In this document: positions 36,120 to 45,860 of the stretch, in pieces | How positions within the stretch are numbered: the stretch's first letter is position 1 | How the letters are laid out: the number at the start of each line of letters is the position of its first letter | Source: an uncultured Bacilli bacterium | Lineage (GTDB): Bacteria > Bacillota_I > Bacilli_A > RFN20 > CAG-826 | Length of the DNA stretch: 56,258 nt | NCBI GenBank assembly: GCA_944372115.1 | Contig: CALVYH010000007.1 | Span: forward strand, 1 to 56,258 | Reading direction: 5' to 3' | The notes under the pieces: generated by a model | What the model was told of the DNA's origin: nothing | The model's input: only the letters and a program-made list of their open reading frames with translations | Database searches by the model: none | Translations under genes and position numbers: made by a program

Positions 36120-39100
36120 TTACCTTTTTTTAGCATTTTTCCTAATCATCATAATAAATAAAATGACAATCATTATTAAAACAACACATATAGCTATTAT
36201 TAAAGAAATTACACTTATAGAAAAACTAAAATTTCTTTCTCCTTTATCTAATATAAATGAAGACGGAGCATTTTTAATTGCGATACTGCTCCCATTTTTA
36301 ATCAATGTTAATTCTTCATTATCATATTCTCTATAAGCCTTAGCAGTAGAATTCTCATATCCTTCTCCTAAATTAATTACGAGATATCCATCTTCTTTAT
36401 ATGTCGCAGGCATACCAATAGTATTTTTTAAAGAAATTTTAATGCTAAACATATTTTTTTTGCCACTTATAGTTGTTTCACCAATTTCTAAAATTTTATT
36501 AGAACCGATTGTTGAAGAAAATAACACAGCCGATAAATCTTTAGTAAAACTGCCAATAGTATGTGAATATCTAACTGAAGAAATATAGACATAAGCTTTT
36601 GTTAAAAATTCTTCATAACTTAAATTAGTTAAATCGAGAGTATATTTATAAGTTCCGTTTTCTAAGATTTCTTCACTTGCTATTCTTGAAGCAAATGTAA
36701 CTTGACTCATTTTTTCATCAAAATATAGAATTAAACTATCATCAGTTAATATTGCATTATCAATTGATAATGGATCAACTTTCTCATTAATCTCTAAAAC
36801 GTATTCTTTTACTTGAGTATAACCACTAGAAAGATGATATTCGAATTTTAAAGTATAAATTCCATCTTCATAATAACCATTTTCTTCATCTTTTAATGGA
36901 ATAATTGTATAGGCTCTATCAGCGATAAGTCCTTCGCTAAATAAAGTTGTTGTAGTTTTTGTTTTATATAAATAAGTATCATTACTATCACCTGTTGAAT
37001 GAAGAGCACTAAACATATGGTCTGTTAAAACAACTTCACCTTCGCTATTTGTTAAAGTAATTGTATTAGATTCAACACTTCTATTAACAAATTGTTGAAT
37101 ATATAAGGTTGAAGCGCTTTCTTTAGCTCCAGCATAAAGATGATATTTTTCATCATTTTCGTTGTATTCACTAATTATAGGAGTATAAATTTTAGCTGGA
37201 TCAACATTATTATATAAAACATCAGTAACATCAAAATTTTCAAAATCAGTTCCGCTTACTCCTATTAAAGAATTAAAGTTTGCTTCTGGTTTATTGATTC
37301 CAGTAACTTCAGCGAGATTATTTAATACATCTGATTGATATATTTTCTCGTTATCTCTTTCAAAAGTAAAATCTTCAACAGCATCACCTTTTGAATAATC
37401 GCCAAAGAAACCTAAATAAGGAATTGAAAGATCATTCAAAGAAGCACTTTCGCTTTCAAATAAAACATAACCTTCAATATATGTTCCGTTTTCAAAAGTA
37501 GAATTTAATTCATTTTTAATAGAATCTTCAAGTTCATAATTGATATTTACAACTTGTTCTTCTTCCCCATTTAAAGAAACATCAAAAGTATATTCATCAA
37601 CTAAAACATCATTTATTGTTTGAAATTTTATATCTTTAAATTCTGGAGACATTTCTCCATCAATATATTTTGTTTCAGGAACTTGCACTAATAATGTGGC
37701 ATTATAATTTCCTTTTAGTTTTTCTTCATTATGAATAGTTACATTAAAATCGATTATTCCTGAAGAAATATCTTCATTATTTTTAAGTTCTACTTTAGCG
37801 CTTTCTTCATTACTTCCTGTTAAATAAACAGGAGAAGATATTGCATTAGAAACATCAATTAAACCAGCTCCTTGTCTTCTTGGAGAAACCATTGCTCCAT
37901 TTGATTGTTTTAATACTTGAGCTGTTGACATTTCTCTTGCTCTTAACGTTTTTTGATATTCTTTTCTTTCTTCATCAGTAGAAAAATCTTTTTCACTTAA
38001 AATTAATGCGCTTGCCCCAGAATAATTTGGCGCAGCCATTGATGTTCCACTTAAATATTGATAAGTATTATTACTTTTTTGATTTCTAGAATTTAAAGAA
38101 ACCGCACCAGCAATATTTTGTCCAGGAGCACTAATTTCAATAGCCATACTTAAATCAGCTAAAGTACCATTACTTGAAAAACTAGAAATTTGATTTCTAC
38201 TAATTGTTAAAACTTTTTTTGTTGCATTTTCTAAAATGTCATAATCTTCACTACTTATTGAATAAGCAGGGATTAATTCATCTTTAGAAGAACCGGTTAA
38301 ATCAAAATAGCCTAAAGAACCTAATCCATCTTGATTAGCAATAATTACAGCAATAGCACCTTCTTCTTTTGCGTGCTTAATTTTTTCAGAAAAAGTATTG
38401 CTTCCTCTTTTTATAACAGCAATTTTACCTTTTACATCAACATTTTCATAATCATTTCCTAATTTTTCACCGGTTTCATTATCTATATCATTTTTAGCTC
38501 CTACTCCTGGTACTAAAACATATTCATAAGCAGCACTTTCTTCATCTTCATCAATTAAAGTAGTAAAAGGTAAAATTGCAGCTGGATCATCACTTATTCC
38601 ATCATTATCTATATCTCCTCTTGCACTTAATTGATCTCTACCGCTAATAGTATTTCCTTCAACACTAATTTCAGGAGTTACTTCATCGTCATTTATTAAA
38701 TTAGCGCTAGCTACTCCTACCCCACCATTATTTCCTAAATATGAGCCTAAAGTACCTTCTTCAATTGTATCTAAGGTATCATACATATAAGCTCCGCTAT
38801 TTTGCCAAGTAGTTTTTCCTTCATTTCCAGCGGCTAAAGAAACAATTACTCCTTCATCAGCTAATTTTTGAATTGCTTTATAAGAGGCACTTTCATTTTC
38901 AAATTCATTTAAATCTGCTCCTAAAGAAAGATTAACTACATCCGCTCCTATTTTATAAGCATCGTTTAATGCTTTTAAAACCATTGAATCAAAACAATAT
39001 TGAGTATTTCCACTATCTCCAAAAACTTTCATAAAAGCTAGTTGAGAAGAAGGAGCAACTCCTTTAAACTCTCCATTAGCACTAGCTATAGAAGAAACAT

Positions 39101-39797
39101 GCATTCCATGAGTGCTATTAAGTGAAAAAACATCATCATCTTCTTTAGTTGTTTCATTATCTAAATTAGTTATTGTTCCTCCATAATCATGATAAAAAGG
39201 AATCTTACGATTATAATAAAAATCTTCTTGATTAGTCGCATCTAAACTCGACACTAAAGAATTAACTTTTTCTTCACTTAATTTAATATCTATAGAAGGA
39301 TCTAAATCTTTAAAAGATTCATGTTCTAAATTAAAAGTTGAATCTAATACTGCTATTAATGTTCCTTCTCCTTCATTAGAAGTAGAAGGAACATTCATTC
39401 TTTCTAAAGAATTATTTTCTAATGGAGTAGTAAATATTTTTAAAGGATCATAATATTCATATTCTTTATTAATATTATTAATAAAATAAGCTTTATTTTC
39501 ATGAATACTATCAACGCTTTTTAATGATGGTAAAATATTTAAAAATTCATAATTAGCTTCAATTAATGCACCATTAACTAAACCAGAATATGTATCTTTT
39601 AAATTATATTCATCACTATAAAAATTTAATTCGTTTTTAAAATCATTTAAAGAATATCCATCTTTAAATAAAACAACCATCTCTTTATCTTTAATACTTA
39701 AATCATTAAAACTACTATATTTATTAGATATTGAAGTTGAAGTGAGTAAAGCTAAAAAAGAAAAAGATAATATAAAGGAAATCTTTTTATATTTCAT
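36120..39797 (-). CDS. Cell-surface subtilisin-like protease (S8, lactocepin type)
   Basis: 1225 residues. Signal peptide about 1-25, inhibitor-like propeptide about 38-105. Catalytic Asp152 (IAVLDSTF), His230 (STHGMHVSS), oxyanion Asn325 (AAGNEG), Ser586 (SGTSMAAPN). A PA domain is inserted between His and Ser (about 430-535, GKIAVIKRGSNTFSEK). After it come Fn3-like beta domains to about 1190, then a C-terminal membrane helix with basic end (RKNAKKR) instead of an LPxTG anchor. It would degrade proteins outside the cell for the Opp importer encoded next to it. Ribosome site AGGAG. Confidence 0.9.
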   Translation of the reverse strand: MKYKKISFILSFSFLALLTSTSISNKYSSFNDLSIKDKEMVVLFKDGYSLNDFKNELNFYSDEYNLKDTYSGLVNGALIEANYEFLNILPSLKSVDSIHENKAYFINNINKEYEYYDPLKIFTTPLENNSLERMNVPSTSNEGEGTLIAVLDSTFNLEHESFKDLDPSIDIKLSEEKVNSLVSSLDATNQEDFYYNRKIPFYHDYGGTITNLDNETTKEDDDVFSLNSTHGMHVSSIASANGEFKGVAPSSQLAFMKVFGDSGNTQYCFDSMVLKALNDAYKIGADVVNLSLGADLNEFENESASYKAIQKLADEGVIVSLAAGNEGKTTWQNSGAYMYDTLDTIEEGTLGSYLGNNGGVGVASANLINDDEVTPEISVEGNTISGRDQLSARGDIDNDGISDDPAAILPFTTLIDEDEESAAYEYVLVPGVGAKNDIDNETGEKLGNDYENVDVKGKIAVIKRGSNTFSEKIKHAKEEGAIAVIIANQDGLGSLGYFDLTGSSKDELIPAYSISSEDYDILENATKKVLTISRNQISSFSSNGTLADLSMAIEISAPGQNIAGAVSLNSRNQKSNNTYQYLSGTSMAAPNYSGASALILSEKDFSTDEERKEYQKTLRAREMSTAQVLKQSNGAMVSPRRQGAGLIDVSNAISSPVYLTGSNEESAKVELKNNEDISSGIIDFNVTIHNEEKLKGNYNATLLVQVPETKYIDGEMSPEFKDIKFQTINDVLVDEYTFDVSLNGEEEQVVNINYELEDSIKNELNSTFENGTYIEGYVLFESESASLNDLSIPYLGFFGDYSKGDAVEDFTFERDNEKIYQSDVLNNLAEVTGINKPEANFNSLIGVSGTDFENFDVTDVLYNNVDPAKIYTPIISEYNENDEKYHLYAGAKESASTLYIQQFVNRSVESNTITLTNSEGEVVLTDHMFSALHSTGDSNDTYLYKTKTTTTLFSEGLIADRAYTIIPLKDEENGYYEDGIYTLKFEYHLSSGYTQVKEYVLEINEKVDPLSIDNAILTDDSLILYFDEKMSQVTFASRIASEEILENGTYKYTLDLTNLSYEEFLTKAYVYISSVRYSHTIGSFTKDLSAVLFSSTIGSNKILEIGETTISGKKNMFSIKISLKNTIGMPATYKEDGYLVINLGEGYENSTAKAYREYDNEELTLIKNGSSIAIKNAPSSFILDKGERNFSFSISVISLIIAICVVLIMIVILFIMMIRKNAKKR

Positions 39798-39892
39798 ATA
39801 ATTTACTCCTGCTAAATTAATAACATAATGATAATTTTATCCTATAGTTATTTTTTGTAAATTGTTTTGTTTTAATTATTCTTAAAAGAAAA

Positions 39893-39919
39893 AGAAATGT
39901 GCATTTTTTGCACATTTCT
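39893..39919 (-). terminator. Terminator of prs
   Basis: AGAAATGTGCA (39893-39903) and TGCACATTTCT (39909-39919), 5-nt loop, then TTTTTCTTTT on the minus strand. It starts 19 nt past the prs stop. Confidence 0.85.
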
Positions 39920-39938
39920 ATTATATTTAAAGTTAATA

Positions 39939-40913
39939 TTATCTAAATTTAGCGTATTCAATTCTTATATCTTCGTGTGATTCATGAGAACGAATAATAT
40001 CTGCAATCATTTTAGCAATTGAAATAACTTTTATACGGTTAGAATTTTTAAATTCTTCATGTTCGATAGTATCTGTACAAATACATTCAGTAACATAATC
40101 AGCCGCTTCCATCTTTTCTTTAGCATCACCATTAAATAAAGCATGTGAACAACATAAGAATACTTCTCTAGCACCTTTTTCTTTTAAAACTTTAGCTCCA
40201 GCTAAAATTGTTCCTCCAGTATCGATAATATCATCAATCATAATACAAACTTTACCATTGATATCACCAACTACATTAGTAATTTCTGCAACATTTGGTT
40301 TTGGTCTTCTTTTATCGATAACAACAATATTAGTATTAGGAATAAAAGATGCTAAATCTCTAGCTCTATGCATAGCCCCATGATCAGGAGCAACAATAGC
40401 TATATTTTTACCTGTAAAAGATGGATCATCTTTAAGTCTATTTTTTAAATAATCAGCAAAAAGGAGTGAAGGGGTTGTATTATCAACAGGGATTCCAAAA
40501 AAACCTTGAATTTGAGGTGTGTGTAAATCAACAGTAATTACTCTTTTAATCCCACTATTTGTAAAAAGGTCAGCGACCATTCTAGCGGTAATTGGTTCAT
40601 TTTTAGCAGCAATTCTATCTTGTCTAGCATATCCATAATAAGGCATTATGAGTGTAACTTCTCGACAATTAGCTCTTCTAACTGCATCTATAAAAATTAA
40701 TGATTCCATAATACGATCATTAACAGGTTTACAAGTTGATTGAATAATATATACTTTTTTTCCTCTAACATCGCTTTTAGGGAAAGCAATACATTCTCCA
40801 TCAGCAAAATGTTTAACTTCACTAATACCTGGTTTAATGTTTAAAAGTTCACAGACCTGATTAGTAAGTGCAATATTAGAAGATAATGAGAAGACAATAA
40901 TATCTTTAATCAT
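39939..40913 (-). CDS. prs: Ribose-phosphate pyrophosphokinase
   Basis: 324 residues from the ATG at 40911-40913 behind GAGGGGGAAA; the frame is open for 18 more codons upstream, but without a ribosome site. Conserved blocks: FADGE, VYIIQSTCKPVNDRIME, MPYYGYARQDR, VDLHTPQIQGFF, APDHGAMHRAR and the PRPP loop MIDDIIDTGGTI. It makes PRPP from ribose 5-phosphate and ATP for nucleotide synthesis. Confidence 0.95.
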   Translation of the reverse strand: MIKDIIVFSLSSNIALTNQVCELLNIKPGISEVKHFADGECIAFPKSDVRGKKVYIIQSTCKPVNDRIMESLIFIDAVRRANCREVTLIMPYYGYARQDRIAAKNEPITARMVADLFTNSGIKRVITVDLHTPQIQGFFGIPVDNTTPSLLFADYLKNRLKDDPSFTGKNIAIVAPDHGAMHRARDLASFIPNTNIVVIDKRRPKPNVAEITNVVGDINGKVCIMIDDIIDTGGTILAGAKVLKEKGAREVFLCCSHALFNGDAKEKMEAADYVTECICTDTIEHEEFKNSNRIKVISIAKMIADIIRSHESHEDIRIEYAKFR

Positions 40914-41025
40914 AAAACAAAATTTCCCCCTCTTCTTATTGCTAAAATTTTTATAAATAGCAATCAAGCAAAAACATTATATAAAAATAAAATTAATAAA
41001 TGAATATTAAAAATATTTATATCTT

Positions 41026-41888
41026 TTAAAAGAAATTATATTCTCTTGTAATTTTATTAAAAAAATCAAAACTAAAACTTTCAATTGATTTCTTATTTCT
41101 TACAAATGGATAAACATCTTCTATTACTAATTTAAAATTTGTAATAAGAAATTTATCAATTAGTAATTTTTTTAACAATTCATTATCTAAAACAACAGAT
41201 TCACCAATCAAATTATTAAAAATTAAAAGACTTTTTAAATAGTTAAAATTTGGTTTTATATTATTATTAATATAAAAAATATAATCATAGTAATCTCTTC
41301 CTTTAGGTCTCTTTTTCCGTCTTCTTGTCAAAATTGCACCGATTTTTCCTGCAAATAAGGAAGATTCATCATATACACTAACTTTAAATTTTTCCGGAAA
41401 ATTATATTCTTTTTCAACAATTTCTCCTTCAGCAAAAGGAGTCATATCTATTTCAAATTTAATTTTTGTTAACTTATCTGGATTCAAGTTAAAATCCTTT
41501 TCAAAAAAATTAAAAAGTATTGTCTTAGTATTAGTCTTTAAAAAAGCAGAATCAACAAGAGTAGCAAAGCTTTTTTCTTTCCATTGAATTACGCATTCAA
41601 TACCAAAAATTCAGCCATGATTTCCTTAATTGAAGCAAAATAATTTTCTAATTTAAATTCTTTATTAGGATTATAAAGCGAAAAATCTAAATCTTCGCTA
41701 TAACGATCAAGATTATAAAAAATTCTTAATGCAGTTCCACCATAAAAAGTAGCATAAGAAAAGTAATCGGTTTTAGAAAGCGCATATAGAATTATCTCTT
41801 GAAGTACTTCTTTGACTGCATTTTCTTTTTTACCAATATCATTTAAATCAGTAAATTTTAAAAGTCTTTGAGTTATTTTTGAATTCAT
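41026..41888 (-). pseudogene. abiEii: AbiEii-type nucleotidyltransferase toxin, frameshifted
   Basis: The first part (41589-41888) has the nucleotidyltransferase motif TFYGGTALRI...YSEDLDFSL. It leaves frame at a T-run on the minus strand (complement of 41605-41609, five bases) and stops at 41589. In the second frame the protein continues from ECVIQWKEKSF through LVDSAFLKTNTK and IKFEIDMTPFAEGE to RDYYDYIFYINN and the stop at 41026. One extra T restores one 280-300-residue protein. AbiEii toxins nucleotidylate tRNA or related targets and are held by AbiEi. The toxin is probably dead here. The start overlaps the antitoxin gene by 41 nt, as is usual. Confidence 0.8.
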
Positions 41889-42495
41889 CTATAATCCTCC
41901 TTTTATTCAAAAATTTTATAAATAACTTTAAATTCGTTGAAGAAGGAAAATCTTTTGCATATAAAATTAATTTATCTCGATTTAAATCATAAAAATCAAA
42001 CGTATCAATTCTTAAATCTTCGAATAATAAAAATTCTAATTCAGCAATATTTGAAACAATTGGACAAATATAAAGTTTATCTACAATAGCTTTTTCTTTT
42101 GAAGCAATAAATAAATCGTATTCTTCATCTTTAAATATTATTTTCACTTTATTTATACCTTGCAAAAAAGCTGAAGCAGGTAAAAATCTATAAATATAAT
42201 AACCAAATTGGTTATGAATAACTTTCTTCTTATTTAATTTTAAAGCTGCAGACGTATAAGTATTTATTATAAATTCTGGAATTAAATCATAATAATATAA
42301 AGCAAAATCAAAGGTTAAATAAGAATTTGGATAAATATAATTCGCCAATAAATAAGAACTAACATCTTTGTTTGTTAAATATAAACCCTTCTTTAAAGAA
42401 AAAAGTTTATTCTCTTTTAATAAGCGGGATATCTTTGCGTTAATGTTAGAGTAATTAGATAATTCCTTCTTTAATTCTTTATTAGTTAAAATCAT
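41848..42495 (-). CDS. abiEi: AbiEi-type antitoxin/transcriptional repressor
   Basis: 215 residues from the ATG at 42493-42495, behind CTGGAGGAAATCTA. N-terminal winged helix (LTNKELKKELSNYSNINAKISRLLKENKL) for autoregulation, then the AbiEi antitoxin domain (YLTFDFALYYYDLIPEF, ASKEKAIVDKLY). It partners the AbiEii-type gene, whose start it overlaps. The operator inverted repeat is at 42504-42538. The stop is TGA, one of few here. The antitoxin is intact while the toxin is broken. Confidence 0.85.
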   Translation of the reverse strand: MILTNKELKKELSNYSNINAKISRLLKENKLFSLKKGLYLTNKDVSSYLLANYIYPNSYLTFDFALYYYDLIPEFIINTYTSAALKLNKKKVIHNQFGYYIYRFLPASAFLQGINKVKIIFKDEEYDLFIASKEKAIVDKLYICPIVSNIAELEFLLFEDLRIDTFDFYDLNRDKLILYAKDFPSSTNLKLFIKFLNKRRIIDEFKNNSKTFKIY

Positions 42496-42503
42496 TAGAT
42501 TTC

Positions 42504-42538
42504 CTCCAGATAATCTCATAATATTGTATTATCTGGAG
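42504..42538. promoter_or_regulatory. Inverted-repeat operator of the AbiE locus
   Basis: CTCCAGATAAT (42504-42514) and ATTATCTGGAG (42528-42538), perfect 11-bp arms with a 13-bp spacer. One arm overlaps the abiEi ribosome site, and a -10-like TATTAT lies between the arms. Streptococcal AbiEi is known to repress its own promoter through inverted repeats, so this is the likely AbiEi site. Confidence 0.7.
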
Positions 42539-42560
42539 AAAATCAATATATTTTTAAGTT

Positions 42561-42593
42561 TTTAAAAAGCCTCCATATATATACAAGAAGGCT
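42561..42593 (-). terminator. Terminator of the alpha/beta hydrolase gene
   Basis: On the minus strand AGCCTTC (42593-42587) pairs with GGAGGCT (42574-42568, one G-T pair) and a T-run follows. The loop contains the 22-bp sequence also found at 1979-2000. Confidence 0.6.
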
Positions 42594-42597
42594 AAAA
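42576..42597 (-). repeat. 22-bp dispersed sequence, copy 2
   Basis: Identical to 1979-2000 over 22 bp and in the same orientation relative to the downstream minus-strand gene (abiEi, 81 bp away). Confidence 0.55.
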
Positions 42598-42625
42598 TTC
42601 AAAAAAAATATTCAAACTTTTTTAT

Positions 42626-43537
42626 TTATTTTAAAATGAAATCTTTTATGTCATTATAAACGAGCATATGTTCATCTTCATTTAAAATTTCATGTCGCAT
42701 ATGATCATATAATTTTAATGTTACATTTAAATTGTGATTTTTATAAATTTTAGTTAATGAAACTAATCCTTTACCATTATTTCCAACCGGATCTTCTTTT
42801 CCTCCTAAAATTAAAATAGGAAGAGTTTTCGAAATATTATCAATACTTTTTTCTTGTTGAATAGTAGATAATCCTTTTAAGAAATTTTTATAAAATTTAT
42901 TAGTTGGTCTAACTCCACTTAAAGGATCTTCATCATATTTTTTAACGTTTTCTAAATTATAAGAAAGCCATTCATTAACTGAACTTATTTTTTTATTTTT
43001 TACGCTTTTTTCATATGGGCCAATTGATAAATTATGAAATAGTTTTGCTTTTTTATTTTCGTTTCCTTTATTAATTAAAATTTTAGAAAGAAAATAACCT
43101 ACCTTAACTAAAGGATTTCTTCCATTACTCCCTATTAATATACATTTATCAATTGTTTCACTATATTTTTCAATATATCCTTGCATTATAAAAGAACCCA
43201 TTGAATGAGCGATATTAATTAAAGGTTTATCATTATTTAAAGATTTCAACATTTTGTTGAAATCTTTAATAGTTTCAATCATTTTAAAGAAATAATCATC
43301 ACAAGGATTCATTAATTCACCATTTTTTTCACCTTGTCCATAATGATTTAATGAGTAAACGTTATAACCTAATGAATTTAAAAAGCTAGCAAAATCATCA
43401 TATCTTAAAGAATGTTCAGCCATACCAGTAACAATTAAGATATTTCCTTTTAAAGATGTAGCATTATCTTCAATAATCCGTTTATGACCATATAAAATAT
43501 CATTATATTTATTTTTAAAAGATAATTCTTGAACCAT
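42626..43537 (-). CDS. Alpha/beta hydrolase, lysophospholipase/monoglyceride-lipase type
   Basis: 303 residues from the ATG at 43535-43537 behind GGGGGATATTT. Family marks: GMAEHSLRYDDFA, LNHYGQGEKNG, nucleophile Ser in AHSMGSF, acid Asp in LGGKEDPVG, His in YDHMRHEILNE. No signal peptide, so cytoplasmic or membrane-peripheral. It probably cleaves monoacylglycerols or lysophospholipids. Separated from tex by a terminator. Confidence 0.85.
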   Translation of the reverse strand: MVQELSFKNKYNDILYGHKRIIEDNATSLKGNILIVTGMAEHSLRYDDFASFLNSLGYNVYSLNHYGQGEKNGELMNPCDDYFFKMIETIKDFNKMLKSLNNDKPLINIAHSMGSFIMQGYIEKYSETIDKCILIGSNGRNPLVKVGYFLSKILINKGNENKKAKLFHNLSIGPYEKSVKNKKISSVNEWLSYNLENVKKYDEDPLSGVRPTNKFYKNFLKGLSTIQQEKSIDNISKTLPILILGGKEDPVGNNGKGLVSLTKIYKNHNLNVTLKLYDHMRHEILNEDEHMLVYNDIKDFILK

Positions 43538-43607
43538 AAATATCCCCCACATACACTGTATAAAAATATTTTATAAAAAAACGAAAATAAAATATAGATA
43601 AATAAAA

Positions 43608-43644
43608 TTGGACAAATCTGGATTTCAACTCCAAATTTGTCCAA
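43608..43644 (-). terminator. Terminator of tex
   Basis: TTGGACAAAT (43608-43617) and ATTTGTCCAA (43635-43644). The stem continues after one mismatch with TGGA/TCCA around a 7-nt loop. A T-run follows on the minus strand. Confidence 0.85.
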
Positions 43645-43661
43645 AAATCAAATTTGCACGA

Positions 43662-45809
43662 TTATTTTGCTTGTTTTATCGATAGACCTATTCTTTTTTT
43701 AGCAACATCAACGCTAATAACTTTAACTTTTACTAATTGGTTAACGCTATAAAGTGAAGAAATATCTTTTATAAAAGAATCAGAAATCTCGCTAATATGA
43801 ACAAGTCCGTCTTGATGAACATTTATATCAACAAACATTCCAAAATCCATAATATTTCTAATTGTACCATTTAAAATCATGCCTACTTTTAAGTCTTCAA
43901 TAGTTTTAGCTTCGTTATTAAGTTCAACAATTTCTAAAGACTCACGAATGTCTCTTCCAGGATTTTTAATTTCATCAATTATATCTTTTAAAGTTTCTTT
44001 ACCAATATCAGGGTGATCCTTTAAAAAATTATTTTCATTAAATTTAGCTAATTTTAATTCTTTTTCATCCAAAGAATCTTTTAAAACATCGATTTTAGTT
44101 TCTTTTAAAATTTCTTTTGCTTCTAAATAATTATCAGGATGGATTGAAGTGTTATCTAATATTTCATCACTATCTTCAATTCTTAAAAATCCAGCACATT
44201 GTTTAAATGTTTTTTCTTTTAAGCCTTTAACTTTTAATAATTCATTTCTATTTTTAAAATTTCCATTACTTTTACGATATTCATAAATATTATTAGCTAT
44301 TGAAGAAGTAATTCCAGAAACATAAGAAAGTAAAGAAACACTCGCTGTGTTAAGTTTTACGCCAACCTTATTAACACAATCTTCAACTACTTTTTTAAGA
44401 GCTTCATTTAACTTTGTTTGATTCATATCGTGTTGATATTGTCCAACGCCAATTGCCTTTGGTTCAATTTTTACTAATTCTGCAAGTGGATCAATAATTC
44501 TTCTTGCTAAAGAAATAGCACTTCTTTTTTCAACAGTTAATTCAGGAAATTCTTTTTCTGCTAATTTTGATGCACTGTAAACACTAGCTCCACTTTCATT
44601 TACTATAAAAATCTTACAATTCTTTAAATCATATTCTTTAATCATATCATTTAAAATTGTTTCACTTTCTCTTGAAGCCGTTCCATTACCTAAAGCAATG
44701 TAATCAATGTTATATTTTTTTATTAAGGCAGCAATTTCCTTTTTACCTTCTTCTATTTTTTCTTTGCTTCCACTTGTTATATAAACAACTCCTATATCAT
44801 GAGGAATAGATAATTCATCAACATAAGCATATTTGCATCCACTTTTAAAACCAGGATCAAATCCAAGAATTTTTTTATTTTTTAATGGTGGATATAAAAG
44901 TAAAGCTTCAAGATTTTTCTTAAAAACTTCTATAGATTTATCTTCGCATTTTTCTTTAACTTCACTATTAATTTCATTTTCGACGCTTGGAAGAATAATT
45001 CTTTTTAAACTATCATTAATTGCTTCTTTAAAAATATCTAAATAATTTGATGATAAAAAATCTTTTGTTATTCTTTCTTTTATAACATCTTTATCATAAG
45101 AAAAAGACATTTTTAAACATTCTTCTTTTTCCCCTCTAGCAATTGCTAAATATTGATAAGGTTTAATTCTTTTTATTTCGACAGTAAAAGAAGCATATGT
45201 CCCATATGTATCTTTTTCATCTTTCTTTTTCTCTTTTGATTCAATTAGTCCATGATTAAAAATAAAATTTTTAATATATTTACGATATTTTGCTTCATCT
45301 CCAATGTCTTCACTTAAAATATCGATGACTCCACTTTTTACATCATCAATTGTATTCAATTTTTTGGTTTCATCGATAAAAGAAGATAAAAATTTATCAA
45401 AATCATCAATTTTTTTATTTAAATAAATAAGATTCGTAATCTGATCAAGACCTTTTTCTTTAGCAATAACCCCTCTTGTTTTTCTTTTTTCTTTATAAGG
45501 TCGATATAAATCTTCAACTTCAGCTAAAGTTTTGGCATTTAAAATTTCTTCTTTTAATTCTGGAGTTAACTTATTTTTCTCATCAATTAATTTAATAACG
45601 CTTTCTTTTCTATCGTTTAAATTTCTTAAATAAGATAATCTATCTTCAATATCACGTAGATTTTTATCAGTTAAGTTTCCAGTTACATCTTTTTTATAAC
45701 GAGCAATATAAGGAACTGTGTTCCCTTCATCTAAAAGCGAAATTGCTGCTTCTACTTGTTTATTTTTGAGTGATAATTCTTCACTTATTTGATTAATTAT
45801 ATCTAACAT
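43662..45809 (-). CDS. tex: Tex-family RNA-binding protein
   Basis: 715 residues, normal Tex length. N-terminal helical region NTVPYIARYKKDVTG, YqgF/RNase H-like core (ILGFDPGFKSGCKYA), helix-hairpin-helix pair (YVSGITSSIANNI, NRNELLKVKGLKEKTF), C-terminal S1 domain from about 645 (GMILNGTIRNIMDFGMFVDI, DGLVHISEIS). Acts with nucleic acids in transcription; exact role varies by organism. Confidence 0.95.
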   Translation of the reverse strand: MLDIINQISEELSLKNKQVEAAISLLDEGNTVPYIARYKKDVTGNLTDKNLRDIEDRLSYLRNLNDRKESVIKLIDEKNKLTPELKEEILNAKTLAEVEDLYRPYKEKRKTRGVIAKEKGLDQITNLIYLNKKIDDFDKFLSSFIDETKKLNTIDDVKSGVIDILSEDIGDEAKYRKYIKNFIFNHGLIESKEKKKDEKDTYGTYASFTVEIKRIKPYQYLAIARGEKEECLKMSFSYDKDVIKERITKDFLSSNYLDIFKEAINDSLKRIILPSVENEINSEVKEKCEDKSIEVFKKNLEALLLYPPLKNKKILGFDPGFKSGCKYAYVDELSIPHDIGVVYITSGSKEKIEEGKKEIAALIKKYNIDYIALGNGTASRESETILNDMIKEYDLKNCKIFIVNESGASVYSASKLAEKEFPELTVEKRSAISLARRIIDPLAELVKIEPKAIGVGQYQHDMNQTKLNEALKKVVEDCVNKVGVKLNTASVSLLSYVSGITSSIANNIYEYRKSNGNFKNRNELLKVKGLKEKTFKQCAGFLRIEDSDEILDNTSIHPDNYLEAKEILKETKIDVLKDSLDEKELKLAKFNENNFLKDHPDIGKETLKDIIDEIKNPGRDIRESLEIVELNNEAKTIEDLKVGMILNGTIRNIMDFGMFVDINVHQDGLVHISEISDSFIKDISSLYSVNQLVKVKVISVDVAKKRIGLSIKQAK

Positions 45810-45860
45810 ATTTTAAATTTCCTTTGCTTAGAAATTATATCAAAATTAATCTTTCTATCA

